28,963 bases of DNA from Cylindrotheca closterium (lineage: Eukaryota > Bacillariophyta > Bacillariophyceae > Bacillariales > Bacillariaceae), in NCBI GenBank assembly GCA_933822405.4, contig CAKOGP040001336.1, forward strand, positions 1 to 28,963. Direction: 5' to 3'. The notes below the pieces were generated by a model. The model saw nothing but the letters and a program-made list of their open reading frames with translations, was not told where the DNA came from and searched no databases. Shown piece by piece: positions 10,419 to 19,606 of the stretch (within the stretch, counting starts at the first letter, position 1; each line of letters starts with the position of its first letter). The position numbers were made by a program, and so were the translations under genes.

Positions 10419-11044
10419 AGCCGCCTCTGGCGAAACGACAACAATTGGAACTACCTCCTGCAGGCCCACCACCTGGACCACCACGACCTGAACACACTGT
10501 ACCGTTTACAGCCAAGAAGCCTTTGTTTAAATCTTTGCTCCGGGTGGAAGCTGGACAGTCCGTATATGAAGCTGTTTTGGTGAAGAAATTGGTTCAAGGT
10601 GACTCTCCACTTCTCCTGAATCCACAAGGTACGCGGAGACACCCGATTTGTTTTCGTGCTGCGTTTGAAGGGTCTTGTTTGTGTGACAACGGAACAGGGA
10701 TTTGTCAGTCCCGCGGCTTTGCAAAATCTAAAGGCGTGGGATGGGATCGTCTTCATGTTGATCTTGCAGATCCTTGATGGCATGCACCAGCTTATGCTGA
10801 AGCAAATTGGGCCCCAGTGGTCAAGTTTGTCCAATTGTACCAAGAGAAGGGCGTTCTTGGGCCCTCTGCTTGGTTCAAAGCACTGACACCAAGTGCAAAA
10901 TGGGCTCCGTGAGACCCAATTTTTCCAGAAGGTGCACGACTTCTGGAAAAAGAATCTCTTGCGGCGACATGCATTCCAATTCCATTGGATTGTCGTGTGA
11001 AGAGGACGTTTTGACGCAGTTTCCCATCAAAACGGACTCGGAAT

Positions 11045-13773
11045 TTGACGAAAAAGGAGCAGCAGAAGGAAAGGCGGCAGCGGTCAGTCTCTTGGCGGAT
11101 GGACTGGTCATTGGTGGTAGAGGGCGCCCGACCACCTTTGGATCGGCCACCCACAGCGTGGAATGACACTGTGGATTTTATGGATATTGCTGTCCATGTT
11201 CAAGCTAGTGGTTTTCTTGATGCTTGTACTATCCATACTTTGACTGGGGTGCACCGTCATCTTGCACCCCATTCCATGGTGTTGAATACTTGGATTGCAC
11301 CTCCATGCAATCCCATCAAGAAACGACTCTATGGTTTTGGCCGGGCTTTGAAAGACCGCGGTTTGAATCATGATGTGGTTAATCCACAGTCTATGATCCA
11401 TTTCGCTTGGCCATATCTTTCTGCTGACGATCGACTTACGGCAATACAGGCATCTCTTGTTTGGAAAAAGTATGCAGAGTTGCGCCGTTTTGCATGTGTT
11501 ACTTCTCTCAAGTCATTGCAACTTCCGCGTCTCTTGATGGCTGATGAAAAGGTGCCCACTACGTTGGATCCACATCGAGCATGGCTGAATTCAACCGCGT
11601 TGCTACGGTTTGATTTCAATCATGGTGCTTTCGTTCGCTGGCTCGGAGGTGAATATACCAACGAAGGGCGTGACTTCAATCTTGAATGGGATGTCATCGA
11701 ATCCCATTTGAAGTCAAAGGTGCTCCCATCAGATCTTCCACCTACAAAATTGGACATGGCGTATTGTATTCAAACTGAAGGTGTTCCTCTCCGTGGACAA
11801 TATACTACGCCTATGGAGGCAACACTTCTACAAAACGAATACGACAACCACCCAGCGGTGGGTGCTAACTTGGCCGCGGTTGAGAAGAAATTTGCAAAGG
11901 AGGAGTGGAACTCCTACCACTTCCACTACCTGCAATTTGTCTATGAATTTCTTCCGGGCTTGGTCATCAATCCCATTCAGTGGGTCTTGATAAAGGAAAG
12001 GGTCAAATCTGTATTGATTGCTCCAATGGTCCTAATTCGTTAGGTTCCATCAATCTTTACATTCCATCTCTGAAAGATGCTATTCCCGGTGAGGAGGATG
12101 AATGCCCCGCATTGTACTACCAATATGCATTTGATCGCTTCTTGCGTCAAATCCTCAGGATGCACATCACTCGCCCGAATGATCCCATTATGGTCCATGT
12201 GGATGATATAGAAGCTGCGTTTCGACGAGTGCTCTATCATCCCGATATGGCGTGTGCTTTTGCATATGTTTATTCTGATTATCTGATGGTTCCAGTGGGT
12301 CAAGTTTTTGGTTCTCGGAGTGCGCCTTCCTACTACTGTGTACTTGCTGATGTCCGCCAAGCATTGGCGGCTTGTCCACAGGATGAGCCTATTCTTCATC
12401 CAATGGTCGCTTCCTGCACCTATGAGGTAGATACTTCCTCTCCTCTTGTACAGGTGCCTCCAGATTCGAACCATCCTCCACTCACTTTGCAGGAGCAAAC
12501 TGAAATGTACAATGCAAGCTTTGTGGATGATAATGGCGTGGTGGCATATTTGGAAACGATGCCGCAGGCACTCCAACACAGCGTCAGGTCAGCTTTTGGA
12601 GTCTTTGGTGACGCAGATCGTCGAGGTGGCTGTCTTCAGGATGCTAAGTGGACCTCTCTTGTTTCTGAGACTTTTCTTTTTCTTGGATTCCGGATTGACA
12701 CCTATGCTATGACCGTTTCTTGGCCTTTTGCAAAACGGAAAGCACTGAATGATGAAATCCAGGATATTCTTTCTCGAAAACGAAAATATGTGACTCCCAA
12801 AGAGATGGCTCACATTATTGGTGTGATTCGATCGGCGGCGGCCATTGCCCCATGGGGAACGTTTCTTAGTTTTAATTTACAAAATGCGCTGACAACAGCT
12901 GCAAGAAATGCATATTCTACGAATTGTTCTTGGTGGACTCGATCTTGGATCTATCTTTCGGGAGTTGCTATTGCAACATTGCATCAGATTTGGGAAACAC
13001 TTACTGTTCCTGAAGGAAGTCCATTGTGGTCGCGTCCCATTTCCCTCTATTTGGACCGTGATTTTTCACACCGAGTGTTTTCGGATGCTAGCTATGCTGG
13101 AATTGGTGGATGGAGTTCTGATTTTGGTTTCCTTTGGCGCCTTTGTCGCGAGGACCTTATACGTGCTGGATTTGATATGCGTGACATTGATTTGGCGTCT
13201 TCCGAACCTGTTTCGGATGGCTCCAATGAAGGTCTCCATATCAATCCTTTGGAATTCATTGGTGTTCTGGTGAACCTTTGGATTGTTTTGAAATTTGTGA
13301 AGAAATTGAGACCCCGTTCGGGGGGCTACATTCTGCTTCTGTTGGCGGACAACACCACTGCATTGGCGTGGATGTCTCTTGCCGCTCGCACCAAAAATCC
13401 GTTGTTACAAGGACTTGCCCGTTTGGGCGCAGCACTGCTTGTTCATGCTGCAGCTTTACTAACCAAGGTTGTTAAGCGACACTTGCCAGGCGATCAGAAC
13501 GACGTGGCGGACGCCTTAAGTCGCCCCCCCACAAGCGCCAATCCAGAGCAAAATGTTCTGGACTCCGTTATCGCGCAATGGTCCCAGCTGGACGACTGTC
13601 GCATTTGCCTAGTCCCCTTCGAGCTGCTTTCAACGATTGCGTCCGTGATTTCATCACAATCGACCGCGGTACGGTACGATCAAATAACGACCAATCTTTT
13701 GAATCTCGAGCTGCGCATTTTGCCCGCTTCTGCGAGGACATGGAATGCTCCGAGCACTATTTACGAGGATTAG
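11045..13773 (+). pseudogene. Reverse transcriptase-RNase H of the YR retroelement
   Basis: The first frame (11045-12043) carries the N-terminal extension, including FVRWLGGEY, VPLRGQY, NHPAVGAN and LVINPIQW. The reading then moves to the frame of 11980-13773 within about 5 bases after 11983, where GLDKGKGQICIDC continues the protein. Numbering residues from 11980, RT motif A is HVDDIEAAFR (Asp 75/76), GQVFGSRSAP follows near 108-116, and the catalytic FVDD is at 181-184. RNase H follows with VFSDAS (Asp 369), NPLEF (Glu 425), LADNTT (Asp 457) and PGDQNDVADALSR (Asp 511), so all its acidic residues are present. The protein would make cDNA and degrade the RNA template. The last 196 bases overlap the recombinase ORF in another frame. 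The frameshift at about 11985 fits a one-base loss, although programmed shifting is not excluded. Confidence 0.85.
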
Positions 13774-14822
13774 ACTGGGCTGACACTCTTCGACTTCTGG
13801 GTACCTATTTGCATTCAGTCCAGCGTGGCAACAATTTGGACAACCTCACTGATTTGAGTGCGCAGACCATGACAAATTACCTGTCTGCTGCTCATCGTTG
13901 GCTTGAGGTCGTTCAGGACCATTCCATTGATATATATGACCCGCATTCCTCTGGCAAAGGACGCCGATATCATCCCTTCTTAGCCCAACAACTTGCTGAT
14001 TGTCGGTCTTGGAAGAAACCAAGATCAAAACGTGAGCCTTTTTCAATGCTCATGTTCGAAAAACTCTTGGCCGAATTCTCTGCTTCCATTACTCCAACAC
14101 TTTGTTTTTTTAGCAAAGCATTTTCAGTATATGATTGGGCTCGATTGGGCGTTTTCACCGGCTTTCGCAGTGCAGAATACTCTCAGACTCGGGTCCCGAA
14201 AGGACAGCGTTTCATGAAAATCCCTGCATCTACTTTCATCCCCGAAGAATTTTGCAATACACCACTGGCGTTCATTCCGGATGATTTCCGCTTCTATGAT
14301 CGCAATCACTGTTTGATCCCACATCATTTGGTATTCTGTCGACATTTAAAAGGGGAGATTCTGGAGTTGGAGATTTGTTGGCGCTATGACAAGAGTGCCA
14401 ACAACTTCACCATCCGTCGATTTTGCCTGACGTCACATCCGATTTTTGATCCGATAGATGCTGCAGTGAGTATAGTCCATCGATGCCACCTTTTGAAGGT
14501 TCCATCTGTTGAACAAATGGGGGAATTCAGTACTAATGGCAGCACCTACCGATTTCTACGCGACTCTGATGTTCGAAAAGTGATGCAGCATTCAGTGGAT
14601 CTGGCCTACCCAGATAAAAATCACTACATGCAACGCAACAAACATCTCATCCAGCCTCACTCCAACCGAATCACTGCCGGTGGAGCCAGCAATGACGACA
14701 TTGCGTTTAAATTGCGCTGGAGTCCGACATCTGTGCCCACATACTTGTGTGACTGCTTCCAAGGCGTCGGTGATCTGTTGCAGAAGGCCATTGCTGGAGT
14801 GATGAAGATGTCTTTTTCATAG
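13578..14822 (+). CDS. Tyrosine recombinase of the YR retroelement
   Basis: An intact 414-residue frame runs from ATG 13578 to the TAG at 14820-14822. The catalytic set of tyrosine recombinases can be picked out: box I Arg 197 in GVFTGFRSAE, the His-x-x-Arg motif at 361-364 in QPHSNRITAGG, Trp 381 in LRWSPTS, and a candidate nucleophile Tyr 389. Residues 35-120 look like the helical SAM-like core-binding domain (FARFCEDM, LLGTYLHSV, YLSAAHRWL). In DIRS-type elements this enzyme inserts a circular cDNA without making a target duplication. It overlaps the end of the RNase H frame by 196 bases, so its own start, leaky scanning or frameshifting would have to explain its expression. It is the only uninterrupted gene of the element. 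The Tyr assignment is the least certain point. Confidence 0.85.
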   Translation: MVPAGRLSHLPSPLRAAFNDCVRDFITIDRGTVRSNNDQSFESRAAHFARFCEDMECSEHYLRGLDWADTLRLLGTYLHSVQRGNNLDNLTDLSAQTMTNYLSAAHRWLEVVQDHSIDIYDPHSSGKGRRYHPFLAQQLADCRSWKKPRSKREPFSMLMFEKLLAEFSASITPTLCFFSKAFSVYDWARLGVFTGFRSAEYSQTRVPKGQRFMKIPASTFIPEEFCNTPLAFIPDDFRFYDRNHCLIPHHLVFCRHLKGEILELEICWRYDKSANNFTIRRFCLTSHPIFDPIDAAVSIVHRCHLLKVPSVEQMGEFSTNGSTYRFLRDSDVRKVMQHSVDLAYPDKNHYMQRNKHLIQPHSNRITAGGASNDDIAFKLRWSPTSVPTYLCDCFQGVGDLLQKAIAGVMKMSFS

Positions 14823-14960
14823 GTCTCGTTTTTCTTCCTTCTTCGTCTTCGTTGCGTTCTTTTTGTTTGTCTCTTGGAGTGCTCAAAGTGGCTTGTGGTG
14901 TTGGGTTGGTCACTCCCAGATCAACCTTGTGGTAGGACCGCACACGGGATTTCTGAGATT

Positions 14961-14999
14961 GGTCGAACGAATCGAGTCTATTACTCGATCAGTTCGACC
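14961..14999. repeat. Hairpin downstream of the recombinase gene
   Basis: GGTCGAAC (14961-14968) pairs with GTTCGACC (14992-14999). After a 2x2 internal mismatch, ATCGAGT (14971-14977) pairs with ACTCGAT (14983-14989), closing a 5-base loop. It lies about 140 bases after the recombinase stop and could be part of the retroelement's 3' end. Confidence 0.7.
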
Positions 15000-15076
15000 C
15001 GCTTCACACCACAACCCACCACCTACACACACCAAGACAAAATATACTACTAACACACACACAGAGGACGGCAGTA

Positions 15077-15093
15077 GGCTATCTTAGATAGCC
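15077..15093. repeat. Short 8-bp inverted repeat
   Basis: GGCTATCT, one T, then AGATAGCC: a near-perfect palindrome following a CA-rich tract. It could mark an element end, but nothing proves it. Confidence 0.5.
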
Positions 15094-17273
15094 AAATATG
15101 TCCTACCGGTACGGTACAAAATACAACAACATCAGATTTGTAAACAGTCGTAGCAACGGCCAACTTCAATATGGTGAATAGTGCAATGAGAAAGAAAATT
15201 GAAAAAGGAATACCAAAAAGTTGGAACGAAAGACAGCATTGACATGCCAATACAGTGATGATACTAAGTTGACATTAACGGATGTCTCATCCTTCATGAA
15301 GAAAAAAAAGCGAGTGCAGCAATAATACTGCAATAAACTGTATCATTGCATTGTATCTCACTTGGTGGAAAGCGATGTATGAAGAACGAGTACCAGTACC
15401 AGTGCACGTATACCAGCGATTCATTCATTTCAAAAGAACAATTACGAGCCCATTTCGCTGCGGTTTTCTTCGGCACAGGTCCAAATCCATGTACGAGAAA
15501 TAATATCGCAAGACATCCATTCGAATAATTAAGCCGCATGTCCTGGCGATTGTCAATTTAGCAGTGTTGCACTTTCTTCGAGAAGCATGAAGTTTTCATA
15601 TTCTATTATCACCTTCGGGTGAACTGATATCAGCGGTTTGAGCTATGAAGCTAAAAGGAACAGCGGAATTCCACTACGTCCATCGGCCGTACACATACCT
15701 TCATGGCAGTGATAAGGTGGTATCTATCTTTTTTGACTTCCGAAGCACAAATCAAAAGATATTTTGGTTGTCATCACTCCACCTCTATGGGACGTGAAAC
15801 GATGAAAAATATTGCATACTGCATGATTGCCAACAGAAGAGCAATGCCAGCATTCAGGTCCTGTCAATCAGAGAAGCAGCTTTCGACCTTGGAAGAATCT
15901 CTCTATCATGCCCGTTTCATGAGGGTTATAATATGAATATTTGTTCACGGTGATTGGTACATTCAGCCACAATAAACACGATTCGCCACACGAAAAAGGC
16001 TCCTGCAATGCATTATTCCAGCAAGTAGGTGGTACAACATTCATTCAAATCCTTTTCTCATTGATTGCATCGTCGTCAGAGATGATGCCAGCCCAAGACA
16101 AGGAGATAGATATGGCCGCAGCTAAGACATCATGAATGAATGTCATGCAAAAGAACCCAAGCAATAGTCATCAAACATGGAGAAACAGAAGCAGGGAGCA
16201 TAGCCCTATAATAGAAAACACGAATTGAAACTGACTGCTCTTATTGTTTCTACTATTCCTTTCTGAGCTGATTCCTTTGTCTCTGACTTGATTCTATAGT
16301 AGTCTTCTGATAATCCAATCAAAAGATGGGGCGGACAACACTATAGAGACGAAGATGATTTCATTGCCTCTGCTGGACTCTGATATTTAAATCCAATCGA
16401 TGAGGACATGCCATTGGTTGTGCTGATTGAAAACCATTACTGACAGGAATGACAACAAATACAAGACTGTTCTTTTGCCTCATCGTTCTGATCCAATACG
16501 ACAATTCCAGCATGTCTATTCCGGCCGAAAGTAACTTGAAAATATCACACACAGGCTATTGCTGGATCTCAGTACCCGATATGATAGCTTGGAGGTGCTT
16601 GAAAGTGCTTGAAACCCATCCTCTTGAGTGAATCAATCAAGCATCATGGTTTCCTTCCTATTCTTGACTATCGTGGCTGCCGTCCTGTCGTTCGTCGTCG
16701 TTTTGTCGAGATGCTGTCATCGGCCGTCATCATCAAAGTCATGTCAAATTCAAAGATCCATCCAGTCATCCTTCTGATCTCCCTCGCATATTGCAAATAA
16801 TGCTTCCTCCCCTTCATCGACATTATTCAATAGCATGACTCATTGAAAAATACATAGGGTTTCATTTTGAAAGAACAACTTCAACTACGTGAAATTACAT
16901 CAGTATTGTAAATACATTGCCGGCAGAATCAATCGAATTTTCAATTTTGTTCGGGAAGTTTGATGAACCGACGGATTTCCGCAAATAATAAGTGCCGCGC
17001 GTTACACCCTCGTGCGTGTTTCCAAACTTAACTGAATCTGTTGTTTTGGTTCCTAAAGTATTTTTAGGAAAAGCCACACTGAAAAACTCGCTGCAGGAAT
17101 ATTGACAAGCAGACTGCCGATGAGAACAACAAGAGGAGGGGTTAGAGTATTAGTAACTGGTCTCCTGGTCTCCATATATATATACAAGTGAAGTCAAAGC
17201 TGTCCTTATCCATATGTACCGGTACCGGTGTTGGGCCGTCAAACGCAAAATGTGTAAAAAAAAGGAAAAAAGG

Positions 17274-17280
17274 AAAAAAA
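17274..17280 (-). terminator. Pol III terminator for tRNA-Gln
   Basis: On the minus strand a run of seven T residues begins 3 bases after the tRNA's 3' end. This is the standard RNA polymerase III stop signal. Confidence 0.75.
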
Positions 17281-17283
17281 GAA

Positions 17284-17355
17284 TTCTCCTGCCAAGATTC
17301 GAACTTGGGATGCTTGATTCAAAGTCAAGAGTGATAACCACTTCACTACAGGAGA
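17284..17355 (-). tRNA. tRNA-Gln (anticodon UUG)
   Basis: Read on the minus strand, the 72-base sequence folds as a full cloverleaf. The acceptor stem is TCTCCTG/CAGGAGA, the D stem GTGA/TCAC, the anticodon stem CTTGA/TCAAG around loop CTTTGAA (anticodon TTG), and the T stem CCAAG/CTTGG around TTCGAAT; the discriminator is A. No intron and no encoded CCA are seen, as expected for a nuclear gene. It reads CAA glutamine codons. It points away from the glutamine synthetase gene, whose ATG is 209 bases to the right. Confidence 0.95.
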
Positions 17356-17409
17356 ATCAGCTGTGCTTTTGTTGAAAAGTAGACGTATAGAAACTATGCA
17401 ATTGATTAC

Positions 17410-17415
17410 TGACGT
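17410..17415 (+). promoter_or_regulatory. TGACGT (CRE-like) site upstream of GSII
   Basis: TGACGT lies 150 bases before the GSII start codon, between the divergent tRNA and GSII. TGACGT sites act as CO2/cAMP-responsive elements in some diatom promoters. A single 6-mer is weak evidence. Confidence 0.2.
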
Positions 17416-17564
17416 GTTTGTTTCCTTCTTTTACCGCTTCCTGTATTTCCTCTGCCGGAATTTGGAAGATCCATCAATTTTCTGCCATCCGTTCGATTGA
17501 TTCCGTCGTCGGCATTTGTCGTCACATAATTTTGAATACTACCGACCGGTACACACTCCTCATC

Positions 17565-19043
17565 ATGAAGTTTACCTCCTCCCTTGTTTTTGCTCTCGGC
17601 TTTGCCGCCCAATCTTTGGCCTTTGCCCCTGCCATGGCACCCAAGCTGTCTACTTCCTTGAACGCTGGTGTCCTTTCCAAGACCACCGGACAGTCCTCTT
17701 TGGATCCTGCCGTCATTGCCAAATACAACTCTCTTCCTTTCCCTGAGGACAGCATCCTTGCCGAGTACGTGTGGACCGATGCCGTTGGAAATACGCGTTC
17801 CAAGACTCGTACTCTTCCTGCTGCCAAGGGAAAGTCTGTCGAAAGCTTGCCAAAGTGGAACTTTGATGGATCTTCCACCGACCAAGCTCCAGGTGACGAC
17901 TCCGAGGTCATCCTCCGTCCATGCCGTATCTTCAAGGACCCCTTCCGCCCTCGCTCTGACGGAATCGACAATATCCTTGTCATGTGCGATACCTACACTC
18001 CCGCTGGAGAACCTTTGGAAACCAACAACCGTGCTTTTGGTAAGTCACAACAACAACATAATGATGACAAGGACTAGACGTCGATTGGTCGTCAGTCCGA
18101 CGAGTTTGGGAGACACTGCTTTGAGTTTTGGAGACACTACTTTGCACTAGTATTCCGCTCGTCATCTGCATCCGTCTTGGAAACTCAATCATTTTGCTTC
18201 AATCAATACGCTTTGCTCACCCATTCGTTTCCTTCCACTCTTTGATTTTTTTCTTTCTAATCCTCAGCCGCCAAGGCATTTGAAGGCATGGACGACGAAG
18301 AAGTCTGGTTCGGAATGGAACAAGAATTCACCCTCTTCAACTTGGATGAGCGCACACCCCTTGGTTGGCCCGAAGGTGGCATGCCCAGCCGTGCCCAAGG
18401 TCCCTACTACTGCTCGGTCGGTCCAGAGAACTCTTTTGGACGAGCCATCGTTGACGCCATGTACAAGGCTGCCCTTTACGCCGGAATCACCATCTCTGGG
18501 ACCAACGGAGAGGTCATGCCTGGACAACAAGAATACCAAGTCGGACCATGCGTCGGAATTGATGCTGGTGACCAACTTATGATGTCCCGATACATCCTGC
18601 AACGAGTCTGTGAAGACTTCCAAGTCTACTGCACGCTTCACCCCAAGCCAATCGTCGAGGGAGACTGGAATGGTGCCGGTATGCACACCAACGTTTCCAC
18701 CAAATCAATGAGAGAAGAAGGTGGGCTTGAGGTAATCAAGAAGGCCATCTACAAGTTGGGCGAGAAGCACGCCGAACACATTGCCATTTACGGAGAAGGA
18801 AACGAACTTCGATTGACCGGAAAATTCGAGACTGCCTCCATTAACGATTTCACTTTTGGTGTTGCCAACCGTGGAGCCTCGGTCCGAATCGGACGTGACA
18901 CCTGGGATGAAGGAAAGGGATACTTTGAGGACCGTAGACCTTCTTCCAACTGTGACCCTTACCTGGTCAGTGGAAAGATCATGTCGACCATCATGGGACC
19001 CGAGGCTCCTGAAATCACTCCTTTGGACAAGGAGGAGGCCTAA
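17565..19043 (+). CDS. Plastid glutamine synthetase type II (two exons)
   Basis: It makes glutamine from glutamate, ammonium and ATP in the chloroplast, the entry point for reduced nitrogen. Exons 17565-18039 and 18268-19043 give 416 residues, the usual length of eukaryotic GSII plus a targeting leader. The leader has a hydrophobic signal peptide ([18 protein letters not shown]) ending in AFAP at residues 19-22, the diatom plastid-import motif. The frame is open upstream, but this ATG was chosen because it begins that leader. Catalytic features are [18 protein letters not shown] (beta-grasp side of the active site), WFGMEQEF and [14 protein letters not shown] (metal-binding Glu residues), WNGAGMHTN (His), [10 protein letters not shown] (ATP and glutamate binding) and [14 protein letters not shown]. 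Diatoms usually hold GSII in the plastid and GSIII in the mitochondrion. No break or missing key residue is seen. Confidence 0.96.
18040..18267 (+). other. Intron of GSII (228 bp)
   Basis: It begins GTAAGT and ends in a pyrimidine-rich tract plus CAG. Splicing turns GCTTTTG|CCGCC into Ala-Phe-Ala-Ala and restores the conserved NNRAFAAKAFEG junction. If retained, translation stops at 18075-18077. The intron contains a partial internal duplication, where (T)GGAGACACT(G/A)CTTTG appears twice at about 18109-18144. Confidence 0.93.
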
Positions 19044-19606
19044 GAATTGAACGGGCGATGCTAGGAGCTGAACAAGTTGTTTTGTATTGGACAAATAATA
19101 AATGTGGTGTAACACTTGCAATACTTCGATTATACTGGTTATTTAGAAGTGATGAATTTCGACTGTCGTAGTGCATGCTTTTGACACGATGCTGCGAAGC
19201 AATGAAAAGATGGTGGAGACCAATGCCAGAGTAACGATTTGGGCAGGAATGTGTAAACTTGATACAGTATTTTCGACTGAGCACTAGCGTCGCTCGGTGC
19301 CGGTACCATCAGGACCGTAGACCTTACTTTGCCTTCGGATACCACCATGACTACCCTTCTTGCCCCTTCATAGACACTCAGTTGGAACCCGGCAGAATCT
19401 GCAGCCAGCCGTGCAGTACTACCTGATTGATTCATTCAAACAAGGAGATTATGATACAGAGGGTCAGCCTTTCATGTTTCCAGCTGTTGTTCGTCAGCCA
19501 CAACATCTTACTACTGCAAGTCAAAAGTCGGAGGAGTCGTATTTTAATACTACCTGTAAGGGTATGTATATAGGGGCTTGAACATCCACCTTTATGAGAT
19601 AAATAA
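19044..19606. other. Spacer 3' of GSII
   Basis: The first part is presumably the GSII 3' UTR, with an AATAAT-rich stretch at about 19095-19101. No gene is supported in the rest. Confidence 0.5.

Larger units (their letters stand above)
7430..11042 (+). pseudogene. Gag-like ORF1 of the YR retroelement, interrupted
   Basis: Reading starts at ATG 7430 and runs 402 codons to about 8590. It shifts frame to 8626-9085 and returns to the original frame near 9020-9070. It then runs to 10057, where the TRIM insertion lies, and resumes in the same frame at 10421. Insertion plus duplication is 366 bp, so phase is kept. In-frame TGA codons follow at 10775-10777, 10910-10912 and 11012-11014. The late part has a proline-rich stretch (PPAGPPPGPPRP) and a Cys-rich segment at about 10640-10770 (ICFRAAFEGSC, a further Cys, then LHVDL), which looks like a CCCH-type nucleic-acid-binding knuckle typical of gag. 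The N-terminal 900 or so residues match nothing I recognise. That is long for a gag protein, so another activity may be hidden here. Confidence 0.65.
7430..14822 (+). mobile_element. Tyrosine-recombinase (DIRS/Ngaro-type) retroelement, decayed
   Basis: The coding extent of one element reads gag-like region, reverse transcriptase, RNase H, tyrosine recombinase. A reverse transcriptase linked to a tyrosine recombinase, with no DDE integrase and no aspartic protease seen, defines the DIRS order. The gag-RT-RH-YR layout without an evident methyltransferase most resembles Ngaro-like members. The outer ends are not located because neither inverted nor split direct terminal repeats could be matched by eye. 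The element carries several frameshifts, three in-frame TGA stops and a nested TRIM insertion, so it is not autonomous now. The recombinase ORF itself is intact. Confidence 0.85.
14823..17273. other. Spacer between retroelement and tRNA-Gln
   Basis: Open frames are short and unrecognised. The first 250 bases, with a CA-rich tract and two hairpins (14961-14999 and 15077-15093), may still be the 3' end of the retroelement. From about 15.1 to 17.27 kb I see only AT-rich spacer, with a short TA run at 17176-17183. Confidence 0.5.

Noticed and set aside
11992..12000. AAAGGAAAG as a -1 slippery site in the RT gene
   Set aside because: It does not have the X-XXY-YYZ form in the incoming frame, and it lies after the point where the protein has already changed frame.
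12040..12579. 179-codon minus-strand frame
   Set aside because: It is antisense to the conserved reverse transcriptase motifs and has no recognisable content.
17418..17564. 49-codon N-terminal extension of GSII
   Set aside because: The frame is open, but the signal peptide and AFAP import motif require the start at 17565.
17406..17983. Long minus-strand open frames (about 155 codons) opposite GSII exon 1
   Set aside because: They lie antisense to a clearly coding exon and show no domain. Codon bias of the real gene keeps the antisense frame open.
18264..18686. 140-codon minus-strand frame opposite GSII exon 2
   Set aside because: It is a shadow of the well-conserved GSII catalytic region.
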